The notes beneath the pieces are model-generated. The model made no database searches, was not told the DNA's origin, and was given only the letters and a program-made list of their open reading frames with translations. 64,000 nt of DNA from Leptasterias polaris (taxonomy: Eukaryota > Echinodermata > Asteroidea > Forcipulatida > Asteriidae), in contig JAZGTN010000059.1 of the NCBI GenBank assembly GCA_037783415.1, positions 248,001 to 312,000 of the forward strand. Reading direction: 5' to 3'. Position 1 is the stretch's first letter. The number at the start of each line of letters is the position of its first letter. The position numbers and the translations under genes are program-made. This document shows, piece after piece, positions 18,604-30,686 of this stretch.

Positions 18604-19409
18604 GTAAGTGTGGTAACTTTTTCAACAATCGCAATTTCGGGAATTCTGATTCACTCCACTCCACTCCATCCACACTACGACAAGTGGAGGTAATATGAAC
18701 GCGTTCTCCAACTTACTCGTGCCCATATTGGTCAACTCGTACTCCAACCATGGAGTTATAACGTGGGCAACTCGGGCTCATTTTTGTCAACTCGGACTCC
18801 AAATCATCTCGTGCTCATTTTTGTTAACAATTTCGGCAAAAAAACACAAGTTTCTATTCAAAAGATCATCCCCCTTTCTGATGGCAGTGATGCTATCTAT
18901 CTATAGTCTTAGATTATAGATAGTGGGGCTTGGGTCAAGAAGCGGAGGGAGTCCAGCACTGCAGCAGATAACTATATATTGGCACAATGAGAGTTCATGC
19001 ACTATGCACGATATACAATAAATTGTCCATGCATGTTTACCTGTTTACCAAAGACATCCCTGGTGGGATATTTTATAAAACAGGTTTATTTTATTTCTGT
19101 TTTCGTGTCTGTAAATCATTAAGCCTGTACACGTCGTCCGGTGAAACTGGTTAAGAGAAGTTTATTAAATTAAAAAATACCTTTTTTTTCTCTTCTTTGA
19201 TTGATGTGAAGAATTTGATCATGGTTAATTGATGTAACAATTGCATCTGGAATAAATAATGGCATTAGAGGTTTAACCACTACATTGATGTGTTCAAAGT
19301 ATGGTAAAAGTGTGAACAATAATTAAATAAAAGGGAAAGGGGTAATCTCAAACTACCCTTGTGTTCCATATTATAAAGCATGATTGTGTTCTTTATTTGC
19401 ATGATACAG

Positions 19410-19544
19410 CGAGGGTTGTTATCTCCAGAGAGATCTACGCAATCAGCCAAAGTAGATGTCTGAGACCTGCAGTTGACAAGCTTCCTAACAGTAACAATTT
19501 GTACCATGAGTCTGGTAAATTAACTGCTCTCTGCTTGATAAAAG
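19410..19544 (+). CDS. Exon-like module A (phase 1-1), unrecognised
   Basis: 135 bp between ATGATACAG and GTAAGG. Entered in phase 1 it is open throughout, with REIYAISQSRCLRP near the middle. The whole block with intron flanks is duplicated at 22472-22590, where the frame is broken. The E-[IV]-Y-x-S-x-S-R-C pattern recurs in the modules at 20757 and 21553, which suggests exon duplication. Confidence 0.4.
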
Positions 19545-20429
19545 GTAAGGGAAACTCCTGAACACTTGTTAGTTAATAGATCTATCCTAATTTTCTTCAT
19601 TAACTCGTTAGCATCTGTACAGTCTGAAACCGCCCAACCATCTCCAGAATCCGCTTTGTATCTCGGGTTTTACACATACTAGTGGGTTAAATCAAACAGC
19701 CATCGAAAGAATATGATCAAGACTTTGATTGTCTTGAAATAGCGTATGGTCAACATATAATAAAATAGAGTGATCTATTTTCTTATATTGAAATAATAGA
19801 AATCAAATTCACAGTGCTCTAGTTTCTCCGTGTAAAACTGACTGTGTTGTATGTACAATTTATTTTATGCACGATAATGTATACAGCGAAGGCGAACATG
19901 CTTACTTTCATTGTGCTTTCTCTGGGGTTTTTTCACAGAAAATTGAAATGCATTTACATTGTAAAGGAATTAAATTATTTCTGAAGGTATGATTTATTTT
20001 CAATCACTTTCTAAACATTTTACGCTGGTTTGAATCAACGGTACAGTTTAAAATAATTATGTGCACAACTTTCCATGCAACACTAAACACAATACATGAT
20101 TAGCCCTATGGATTTCAAAATGTCCCTAATCTGGACTCTCCCTACAAAAGCCACTTGAAACACAAGTACTACTTCATTTATTGCTTCAAAAACCTGTATG
20201 AGCGCCTTTTTTGGCAGATACCGGCTCTTTACAAGACTCCGTTATTATTATTATAATTACATCAAATTGTAATGAATAAACCTGCACCAATGTTTTAGTA
20301 CACACAGATTTATCCTCAAAAAGAGTGGAACTGTTTCTGAATTCCCAACCAACAGAACACCCCAGTGGACAGGCGAGGAAATAAAAGAAGCTCATCTCTT
20401 TGAAATGCATATTGGTTTAAACTAAAAGA

Positions 20430-20725
20430 TGTAGGGCACTTTTGCTTCATACTCTTGAAGGAACGTAAAGCTGGTTTTAGTTGTTATGTAATTAATGCAT
20501 GTAAAAGAATCCAGAACACTCACGTTGAAAGAGAAGGGGCTTGCCCCTGTGTTTCTGGTATGGTTTGGCAGCAAGTTGCTCCTCATGCATTGCTTATTGG
20601 GCACTTTGAAGGTTCACATAATTAGTTTCTACTTAACAAATACATCACCAGCTTGTTTGTCTTTGTTTATAAGCGCCTTGAATACCTCATTGGTAGATAC
20701 ACATCCCTTTAACAGAATACTGTTT
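20430..20725 (+). mobile_element. SINE body without tRNA head
   Basis: Matches the body of the tRNA-Leu SINE (GCACTTTTGCTTCAT…GAAAGAGAAGGGGCTTGCCCC…AAGCGCCTTGAATACC). Together with the following exon-like block it was tandemly duplicated at 21222-21820. Confidence 0.75.
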
Positions 20726-20756
20726 TTATTTTGTTTAAATGTAGGCTAGCCTGCAG

Positions 20757-20859
20757 ACAGGCCATTGTCAGATGAAGTCTACCTCTCTAAAAGTAGATGC
20801 ATGATTGGAATGCAGCCCAGCTTCAAGATTCAACGATGTCTTTTTGACTCCATCAACAG
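20757..20859 (+). CDS. Exon-like module C1, unrecognised
   Basis: Acceptor CCTGCAG ends at 20756 and donor GTAAAT starts at 20860. Entered in phase 1 it is open (…SDEVYLSKSRCMIGMQPS). Compared with its copy C2 it carries a one-base shift near CAGCCCAGCTTC, so it exits in phase 2 instead of 1. A decayed or alternative exon. Confidence 0.35.
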
Positions 20860-21221
20860 GTAAATTTATGAACAAATGAGATGCACCAAGAGATTTTTGA
20901 CATCCAATTTGATGATACTAGTAGGCTTTGAGGAAAATTAGTTACTGGTTTAAACTAGTTTTTTTTCCTGAGTTAACCACTTATTGCTTGGAATTCAAAA
21001 ATATCTGTGCTCACCCGCAGGATGAATTTTTTTAATAATTATTTTTAAAGAATATTGTCACCATAAAACCATGACACCTATAAAAACATCAAATGTTCTT
21101 ATAAAATATTTATAAGCAACTATTTCTGAGATGCATCATGGGATATTGGACGGTTTGACGAATCTAGGCTTTGAGAAAAACTTGCAAATATTTCAATGTA
21201 TTTTATAACCACTTATCACTG

Positions 21222-21512
21222 GGTTCGAATCCTGGTCGTGGCACTCATGCCCTTGTGAGCAAGGCACTTTTGCTTCATCCTCTTGAAGAGACAAAAAGCT
21301 GTTGGTCCTGTTTGTTATGAAACGCATATAAAGGAACCCAGAAAACTCACGGTGAAAGAGAAGGGGCTAGCTTGCCCTGGTGTTTCTGGTATGGTTTGGC
21401 AGCAAGTTGCGCCCCTGTGGTTCCCTATAGTGGGTGCTTTGATGCTTCTTGTTTCTCTTTGTTCCAACGCCTTGAATTCCTCATTGGTAGATACATCCCT
21501 TTCATAGAATAT
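21222..21512 (+). mobile_element. tRNA-derived SINE, second tandem copy
   Basis: Starts in the B-box region (GGGTTCGAATCCTGGTCGTG at 21222) and continues through the SINE body to TTGAATTCCTCATTGG. Pairs with 20430-20725. Confidence 0.75.
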
Positions 21513-21552
21513 TGTTTTTGTTTTGTTTACATTTAGGCTAGATACATGTCAG

Positions 21553-21639
21553 TTGAAATTTACCTCTCCAAATGTGGATGCATGATGGGAATTCAGCCCA
21601 TCTCAAGATTCAAAGATTTCTTCTTTACTCCATCAACAA
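21553..21639 (+). CDS. Exon-like module C2 (phase 1-1), unrecognised
   Basis: Between ATGTCAG and GTAAGT. In phase 1 it is open (VEIYLSKCGCMMGIQP…). An alternative acceptor at 21536 would need phase 0. Paralogous to C1 at about 790 bp distance. Confidence 0.35.
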
Positions 21640-22471
21640 GTAAGTTTATGATCAACTATTAATTTCAGATGCATCAAGAGATTTTTGTCAACCAGTTTGA
21701 TGATACATAGGCTTTGAGAAACATTTTTAACTATTTTTTTTCCTGGAGTTAACCACTTCTTGCTTTGAATTCTAAAATATTTCCTTGCTCACCCACAGTA
21801 TTATTTTTTGAACTAGTTTATTTATTTATTAACGTTCTCACGAAAGATACCAGAATTTCTTTTTTCTTTTCGAGAAAATTTGAATTTTGTTTACTGTGAA
21901 TCAGCCAAGCTTTGGTCTGACCTCCCGGGCTAAAAACAATGGTGGCGTCCTGTCAATTTCTCATAACCCCCATTTGTCGCACAAAGGTCTAGAATTGGGG
22001 ATTACACAATAATCTCCAGAAAGGGGGAGCATTTTGAGCACGAATTCCAGTTCTTTTTATCCCTCTTTGTTATGGAGCAAACAAAGCATAGCATAGTGAG
22101 TTCATGACTTGTGCACGCTACACAATGAAATATCCAGGCAAGTTTGCATTTCCATAAAAAGGTTTTGCTTTTCCGTACAAGTTTTGCATGTTCACATATC
22201 ATTCTGCGATAACTGATTAAGAACAGTTTATTTAGACATTCCTGTTTTTTCTAGTACATGAAGTCATGTGTCATGTGAAGGATTTGATCTTGGTTATTTA
22301 ATGTAATAATTTCATCTAGAATATATAATAACATTTTGGGTCTTTATGTTTAAAAGTGTGACCAATAATTAAATTAAAGGGGAAAAAGTAATCAGAAACT
22401 TGTGTTCCATACTCATTAATATTTTTAAAGCCAATTAAAGCATTATTGTGTTCTTTGTTTTCATGATACAG

Positions 22472-22595
22472 TGAGGGTTGTCCACACAGATCTACTCATC
22501 AACCAAGTAGATGTCTGAGACCTGCAGTTGATAAGCTTCCTAACAATGTACTATGAGTCTGGTAAATGAACTGAGTTCTCCTTTATAAAAGGTAA
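22472..22595 (+). pseudogene. Broken copy of exon-like module A
   Basis: Keeps the flanking ATGATACAG acceptor and ATAAAAGGTAAGG donor of 19410-19544 and the shared GTAGATGTCTGAGACCTGCA run. Small deletions break every frame. The flanking intron sequence is also duplicated (about 22080-22650 vs 18960-19590). Confidence 0.6.
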
Positions 22596-23191
22596 GGGAA
22601 ATTCCTAAACATTAAAACAGTTGTTAGTTTATAAATCTAACATTCATCATCACTCTCCCTTGGTAGTTCGATCTACTGGCAGTAGAGGCTCTAAAGGTTG
22701 GTTGGCAGGGAATTCCACTGTATAATTAAAGCACATGTGTATCACTTGTAATTGTCAAAGACCAGTATTCACTCTTGATGTGATCCAACATATACAGATG
22801 TGCATAAAATAACAAACCTCTGAAAGTTTAAACTCAATCGGTCGTTGGAATCACACACAAGTTTTTGACTCATCAGATCAAAACTAATTGTTTTACTCAT
22901 TTCTCAAAAACTATAGGGGTGGATTCGGGAAGCAAATAGTGTCAAAATTGTTTCTTGGAAAAAAGTTCTTTACATTTTAGAATCATGTACAAATCTACTC
23001 ATACCTCAAAATAAAGGATGAAAATGTTTCAAATGTTTACATCTCAGTGTTTGACCTTGATCATCTTTTAATTTTACCTATAAAAAGTTGAAAAACTAAA
23101 AATTTTGAGGTCACATTCTAACTAAACCTTAATAAAATAAACATTTGTTTGTCTTAATATCAAATGGATTTCTTTTGTTTGTATTTTGAAG

Positions 23192-23308
23192 GCATGCCAT
23201 CTGTAGTTGATGTCTACCTGTTCACAAAATGCTGATTCTCTGCAAGTGCCTATCATCAGCCCAACGTCTACACATCACCAGTTTATTTGCGTGAGGGTTA
23301 CACAAAAG
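23192..23308 (+). pseudogene. Exon-like module with in-frame TGA
   Basis: 117 bp between TTTTGAAG and GTATGT, phase 1-1 like modules A and C2. The frame begins MPSVVDVYLFTKC, matching the V-[DE]-[VI]-Y-L-x-x-K-x-C pattern of C1/C2. TGA at 23233-23235 interrupts it; the frame is open again to the donor (…YLREGYTK). Probably a decayed duplicate; a UGA-recoding reading has no other support. Confidence 0.35.
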
Positions 23309-23311
23309 GTA

Positions 23312-26085
23312 TGTAAAATCTTCAAAGGTTGTGTTACACTAACATCAAAAAGTGGGCTGTTTTTGCAGCACTTTACAAACGACACCCCTACGCCACATGC
23401 CACAACACTCTGAGGAAATTATGCCGGCATCATGTCGAACTCAGATGAATGGTTTTCCCTACAGATTAATTACAGATTTGAAAAATGTAAACATGTTTTT
23501 ATTAACAAACCCCCTTATATATGAATATAACCAGCGATATTACTCCTCGAGACTGTTATTACCTCAAGTTACACCGTAAACTTGGAAATAGAATGTTTTT
23601 GCATCATAGCGAAAGAACCAGAGAGTTAGCTGAACTTTCACATCCTTCTTGATTAAAAACACCCATCAAGTTCTGGTTGGATATTACTATTCAGGCAAAC
23701 CAGATCTGATGCAAATTAAGGTAGATGTAGGCTACTTTGGCAAATTTGATTTAAAAGTCGAATGTTTGCATTGATGGATCATCAGATTCCAATGACAATG
23801 GCAAATTGATACACCAGGGGAGGGCAAGTTCATTTGACATTTACCTTTTTTCATGTGCCATAATGTGTTACTCCGACACAATGTTTCCTTTAACCTTTCA
23901 CAGCATGAAAAAGCTGATGTCCCACAACCAAGTGTGTTGCAAATAACTTTCACCACAATCTTGAAGGCTTCAGAGTTTGAGAGCCAAACTCATAATGGAA
24001 ACATCACGGTCTGCAAGGCGTTTTATATATCAAGAATCAAAAATGAACAGCCATCCAACTTGTTGATTTCATTTGTAAAACTGTAGACATGTTAATTAAT
24101 GTCAAGTACATCCCTGATGCAATCTTACATATACTTAATTGTTTTTTTACAAAGTAAGTGCACCATTTGCAAGCGAGCACACAATGTGTGTATTTTGAAC
24201 TCATGAAGTTGGAGATATAGGCAAAATAAACTGTTTCTTGGGGTGGCAGACCAGACAATTTCAAAAGGGAGGTGTAATGACCCTTAAGATTTCAGAAAGA
24301 TAGTGAGTCTGGTGTCCTAGGAATAACATGGGGTTGCCCCTGTTTTAGACTTTTTTTTGAGGATACAATTTATCTGAAAGTTAAATTACTTGCAAGGTGC
24401 ACGCATTAATTACTCCACAAACTTAACTTCAAGTGAACTTAAAATATATTATTAAGTACAGTAGTACTCATATTCTGTGCATTATTCTGGACTTCAGAGT
24501 TTTTATATACATGATGGACAAAGATCTTAAAAGAAAATAATTTTTTCATTTTAGTATATATCTTGAAAGTAACATTGTTCCCTACAAGACAGAAATCTCA
24601 AATTGGTCCCTGGGGTCAATTGTTAATAAATGCCAAGATATTTCAAGTTTTGCTACATTGTAGGTCTAGCTTTGATTGACCAAAATAAAAATCATGAATA
24701 TACACAGAATTTGTGAAAAAAACCCAGACATTGATTTTTTGACCTGAAAAACTAACTTGATGACAATTTTATAGGATGTGTTGATTGAAGTAAATTATTT
24801 TCTTTAGAATTCCTTTAACAAAGCATTTGTTAGAACCTTTTCACATATCCAACAGCGGGTATCCGTTATGTACAGGTGTCATCAAATAAGTATAGATATG
24901 AATAATGGAAAACTAGCACTAAATCAATGACAATACCTCTTACCAATTTGGGGTTTCTGGGTAACTTGATAAAGTGCCCAAATTAATGATAAAGTTTTCA
25001 CAGCTTAGAAATGTAAATTATCTAATGACAAATAATATAGTAACAGAAGTGTCCAGATAGTGCAGAACAATATCCCTATACAAAAGATTTAGAGTATTTC
25101 TCTATTCAAGGATAGATCAATAGAATTATTATTCTTATGCTGATTATGTTTTAAGTAGTATTCTTTAAAATATAATATACTATTCGGAGTTGGAGTTGTC
25201 AAATAAAATTATTCTATAAATGAAGCAAGAAATCTCTTTTATTCCCTTATTTACTTTATGTGCTACTTTTGTTCATTCTATGTGTTATGGTCACATGTTT
25301 TAAAAGCAAGTGATCAAGCGTAATTAAAATGCTAGAAAATTTCAATTTAGCAAAGTATGAACAATACATTTTTTATTAAAAATTAACTCTTGGGCTAAAG
25401 TGATTTGACCCTCACCGCATAAACAATTTACATAACAAAATCCAACCTTGCGCTAATAAAAATAGACTGGTCCCATTTCAGTAAACGCGCAAATGTAATC
25501 CAATGATATTTGAGTAGACAGGGAATCCAACAAAAATGGCCATCGCAAAATTAGGTGTTTATCCTCTTAATCTTATACACACTTGAAAATACCCTAACCC
25601 TAACCATCCAGTTCAATACAAATAATTATACTGTACATTTAAATTTGCTTTTAAATTTCTGAAACCGTCCAAAACAAATTATTACTTGCCTTCAGATTAA
25701 AACTTCATTGTGAAATGTACCACACCTTTAAGACAAAAAAGGCCCTACCTTCAAATTATATCTTGGAATAAAACCACTTAAAAAAGAAATCCATCTCTGA
25801 TAGAAAAACATGTTAAGAAGACCTTTCATAAAAAAGTTAATACCCTTTAAATATCTTTTGCAGTGCAGGTCATCATCCCCTACTTACAAAAGTAACACAT
25901 GTGAACACCTTTAAATAAAAGTCATTAATAAAATATCTGTAAAATCACTTTAAATCAATTCCATCCTACAATCATTGTCAATGATGTCACATGAATATCT
26001 GCCCACCACAACCAACTTGGGCCAGTCATATCCTGACTAGAAACATCATCCCACCATGATGTCTGCTAGTCCCATCTCCCCTAGC
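23312..26085. other. AT-rich stretch without recognisable genes
   Basis: No exon or repeat family I can support on either strand. Contains a short CCCTAACCCTAACC at about 25593. Confidence 0.4.
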
Positions 26086-26090
26086 CTCAA

Positions 26091-26530
26091 TTAGCATTCA
26101 GCCCAATCATAAAAATCCAACAACCCTTTAGCCTTCAGCACAATCATAAAAATCTACGTACCCTTATTACCCTTTGCCTTCAGCCCAATCATAAACATCA
26201 ATCAACCCCTAACCATTAGCCTTCAGCCCAATCATAAAAATCCAACAACCCCTAACACTTAGCCCTCAGCCCAGTCATAAAAATCCATCAACCCCTAACC
26301 CTTTGCCTTCAGCCAAATTATAAAAATCCATCAACCCCTAACCCTTTGCCTTCAGCCCAATCATAAAAATCCACCGAACCCGTTAGCATTCAGCCCAATT
26401 TAAAAAATCTAGCAACCCCTAACCCTTTGCCTTCAGCACAATCATAAAAATCCACCAAACCCTTACCCTTAGCATTCAGCCCAATTTTAAAAATCTAGCA
26501 ACCCCCAACCCTTAGCATTCAGCCCAAGCC
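26091..26530. repeat. Imperfect tandem repeat, about 42-48 bp, CCCTAACCC-containing
   Basis: About ten copies of TTCAGCCCAATCATAAAAATCC separated by AACCCCTAACCCTTAGCC-like spacers. The spacer resembles degenerate telomeric CCCTAA. A C-rich, CCAGCC-rich stretch continues to about 27010. Confidence 0.8.
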
Positions 26531-27140
26531 TTCAGCCTAACAGCCTTCCCCAGTCTGCTACCCAGCTTCATCATGCCCTTGTCCATTCAACCATCACCCT
26601 ACAGTATTACTACCCAGCCATTCCCCTAACCTCACACCAAGCCGAACTGCCAGCCCCTTGCCCGATTCCTCTACCCAGCTTTAAAATACACAATTTGTCC
26701 AGCCAGCCACACCCCAGTAAAGATGACCCCATCTCCCATCCAACCAGCTCACCAACCCACTGGCCAACTGACTGCCTGGCATCCTCCCAGCCCATGCCAT
26801 CACCCCAAGCTCTCATCCCAACCTGTCCAGCCATCAACCCTACCATCACCCCATGCTCTCATCTCAACCAGTCCAGCCCATCAAGTCTTACCATCAACCT
26901 AAGCCATCTCCCCAACCACTGACTGACAGCCCAGCCCAGCAACCTCCCAGCTCATCAATCTCCATGGCTCCTCAGCACTTAGAAATTTCACTCCCCAATC
27001 TCAGCTCCAAGGCCCTTGGTCAGCCCTCAGATCAGCCAAAAATCCAAGGGTATAGCCAGGGAGAAATTTTTCTGAACATTTTTCTAAGTCAGGCCATTCT
27101 AACATTCATCAGGTCAAAAACCGTATGATTTTTATGAAAG

Positions 27141-27336
27141 CTCAGTAGCAGAGTGGTGCGAGAGAGTGCTTACTGAGCTGAAGGTACCAGGTTCAAGCCC
27201 TACCCATTTTTTAAAGAAATATAAAAAAAGTTCCTTTTTACTGGTCAAAAGGGGTCCCACCAGGATTTGAACCCCCGAGCTCACAGCTCCAGAATTCCAG
27301 AAGCTGTGAGCTAGACCACTAGGCCAAATCACCGCT
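27141..27336. mobile_element. Two tRNA-like heads facing each other (SINE remnants)
   Basis: Plus strand 27141-27212: AGCTCAGTAGCAGAGTGG as A box and GGTTCAAGCCC as B box. Minus strand 27253-27336: TGGCCTAGTGGT and GGTTCAAATCC. Neither has a clean cloverleaf of the right length, so these are read as SINE heads, not tRNA genes. Confidence 0.6.
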
Positions 27337-27392
27337 TAAAAAAAATCGCTCGGACGTTATATATAAACCTTAGGATGAAAAGGTCAATAAAA

Positions 27393-27481
27393 AATAATGA
27401 GATGCGCCCTATGACCTTTGACTTTTGCATGGGCTCCTTGCTCATGCAAAGGTCAAAGGTCATAGGGCGCATCTCATTATT
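27393..27481. promoter_or_regulatory. Hairpin with perfect DR1 nuclear-receptor motif
   Basis: 39-bp arms (27393-27431 and 27443-27481) match with one mismatch around an 11-nt spacer. The right arm holds AGGTCAAAGGTCA (27450-27462), the exact DR1 consensus bound by HNF4/RXR/COUP-type receptors. The left arm has the same with one change, and another half site lies at 27381. May instead be a MITE; flanks show no clear duplication. Confidence 0.7.
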
Positions 27482-27489
27482 AAAAAAGA

Positions 27490-29540
27490 AAATGAAGAAT
27501 TGTTTGTTGATGTACGTTTAAAAAGTTTATTCTTACCATATAAAAAGAGCAAAAATTTAACAAAGTTTACACAAATTTATACCAAATGTGTTTTGCATGT
27601 TTACGTAAAGACTACAAACCTTAGGAAGTAAATTTAACATCAAAAATTAACAATAATACTAAATATTTAACAGTTATAGACCTTATGCACATGGCGTCAT
27701 TTGAGTAGAGCACCCTCAACTAGAGATAGGCCTAATAAGCAGGTTGCGCATTTGCCTATCCTCTGCGCTGCGCATACATATAGATGCGTTTTCCCTTGTT
27801 TCAGCATCATTTTACCTCTATGACATCAATGCATAAGGTTTATTGGTAATTTATTCTAAGTACTAATAGAATTGCATAACATGAGTCTTCCTTATCAAAA
27901 TATCAACAAAGTTTTTAAGTAAAAGTATAGTTCACATCTTTTAAAAATACACTATTTCTACTTTAGAATACGTACAAAACCACTCATTACTCCCTATAAA
28001 ATAGGTTCAAAATATTTTCCAGACAACAGGTTTGTTTTTCAATTTACAAAACCATAATGTACTTCAATATTCACAGCATAATGCAGTTTCAAATTTCCCT
28101 TGATCACTGCAAGAGGGTGTTCCACTATCTAGCCACCATTTTATTCACTCTTCTACTCATGCCCTGTGAATAATAAATTTCTTCAAGTAATATTTTTGTT
28201 ATGCGATAAAATTTGCATTATATAATACCAAAGATTACCCCCCAAGTCAAATGTGGGATCATTCTGTCCTTTATTAAACACAGATTTAATATTCACAACA
28301 TTTGATCAGATGATAATTTCTTATTTTCCTTTAATATCACAGTTCACGTATTACACTATACCTTACAGAAAGCGAGGCTGCTTTTTGCGTGGCTTAATGG
28401 ATGCACCGACCGCGTATAAAATGCATGTCAACGTTCAATCTCTGCAGCGCCCATTCATAAATAACCAACAATATTTCCTTTTACCGACATTACTCAACAT
28501 TTTATGAACTCGTGATAGCCTATCACACACTTTTGTGTAACACTTTTAGTTTCAGCTTCTATTTATTAAAATGAACTAATTCTCATTAATTATTTATTAT
28601 TATAGCATTGATTTCTGAACACGATAAATTTGGTGCATACATTGCAAACAGCAATGTGCACCTTCACGTTGGTTAAGTTGTTGCCAAAAAGACAGTTTTT
28701 AATGTGGTGCACATTTCCAAATTAAACTTGTTTCATAAAAAATAAAACAAATTCTTAATCTACATAATATAGGCCTACGTATAAAGTTCATACCTGTGAT
28801 AATTTGTATTAAAGTCTGTAAGTAAAAAGTGTTAATTTATGTGTAGACCTGACCTATGTTAAAGAGCTTGAACCCAAAAGAACCACCCACTTTGGTGGTA
28901 TACCCTTTTCTAATAATTACGATTAAAATAACATTAGTATTACTCTGGTCCTATTCCCAAACATTATTTTCCTGTGTCTGACCTGCTAACCCTTCCAATA
29001 ATTTCACTGGATGAACATCATGTGAATGTACAAAATAAAATAACTTTTAAAATGTGAAAACCATTTGTTGTATTCTACAGAAACATTGAAAGCCTATAAT
29101 TTATTAATGTTATTCTTAGCACAGCTATGTTTAAGTTAGTTCAGAAAATTCATTTCATGGTAGTAACTAGTTCATTTACATGTATGAGTTATTGTAAAAT
29201 AAATGCTTATTGAAATTGGAAACATTAATTTGTTAGAGTTAGGCCTAGATAGATTAGCGTTGATGTAATTGGGGTTTGTTTCGTTCATATAAATGTTAAT
29301 AGAAGAAACCCCCCCCCCCCCCTGTTAATGTCATCATTTGAAGTCAACTAAAGTAACACAAGGACAGGATTAGGTAAAGGTTAACAACTTCAATAATTAA
29401 AAGCATAAAGCCTGCATAATAATCATCTAAGGATTTGTTAAATGTCTATTTCATTCAAATAACATTGATAGATTTTAATTCATAACCTAAAAATGCTATA
29501 ATTTTAGTAGAAGACACTATAGCACCTTTATCACATATTT
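27490..29540. other. AT-rich stretch without recognisable genes
   Basis: A small CpG patch lies at about 28365-28450, and a run of 14 C at 29309-29322. From about 29170 the sequence is weakly similar to the spacer 29940-30340, suggesting an old tandem arrangement. Confidence 0.4.
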
Positions 29541-29541
29541 T

Positions 29542-30686
29542 CAAATTCATGAACTGTTTGAGAAAAAGAAACATACTAAAAACTATGATCTTTAATTGTC
29601 TTTTCTGATTAAAATACCAACATGATACTTTTGTAATGGGGTAATTTGTTTTTAGTAATTTTAATCAAACCAATGGAGTTATTTTTTTTCAGATGTTAGT
29701 GGTTAGATTAAATTCAATGTTTAAAAATCAATCATAATAAGTTGTTTTGTAAAACAGTTTTTTGTCAACAAAGCCCAAACTAAAAACCATTTAAAGTTTT
29801 TAAAAAATCATTGCCATAGTTTATATTTATAATTAATTCCTTGTGTGATCACCCAACTCTGTAATTTTTGGTTACACCCTGTGTCTTTGTTTTGTCATAA
29901 TCTTGTTACAAGGGAAAACTTTTTATATGTCCATTTGTCAGTGAATTAACTTGCTAGAGTTAGATTAATGTTATTTTTTAATTTATATGTATTGAATTTT
30001 GTCATACATATATTAAACAACTCTACCAATGTCATCAGTTGCATTTAAATGAGGTAAAACAATGATAAAAATGGTTAAAAGATTAAAACTTGACAATAAA
30101 TAATATAGAACTTGTTTTAAATTTAGCATTTTTGTATTTTGAGTTTAAAATATGCATTAATTAATATCCATTAAGATTTTATCAAACCCCATAAGGCTAT
30201 ACATTTAAATAACCTCGAGGAGACACTAATTACCTTTATCACATTTTTTTGTAAATTCAAGAACATTGTGATAAATTTGTTTTTATAGGGACTGACATAA
30301 TATGGGTACATATAAATGTTGTGTTTAAATTATGAATCTTTTTACACAGGGTGTAACCAAAAATTACAGAGTTGGGTGATCACACAAGGAATTAATTATA
30401 AATATAAACTATGGCAATGATTTTTTAAAAACTTTAAATGGTTTTTAGTTTGGGCTTTGTTGACAAAAAACTGTTTTACAAAACAACTTATTATGATTGA
30501 TTTTTAAACATTGAATTTAATCTAACCACTAACATCTGAAAAAAAATAACTCCATTGGTTTGATTAAAATTACTAAAAACAAATTACCCCATTACAAAAG
30601 TATCATGTTGGTATTTTAATCAGAAAAGACAATTAAAGATCATAGTTTTTAGTATGTTTCTTTTTCTCAAACAGTTCATGAATTTG
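29542..30686. repeat. Perfect 343-bp inverted repeat with 459-bp spacer
   Basis: Arms 29542-29884 and 30344-30686 are identical in reverse complement over all 343 bases by line-by-line comparison. The next base outside or inside each arm differs. A diverged third copy in the left-arm orientation occupies about 30735-31020. No ORF. Confidence 0.95.
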
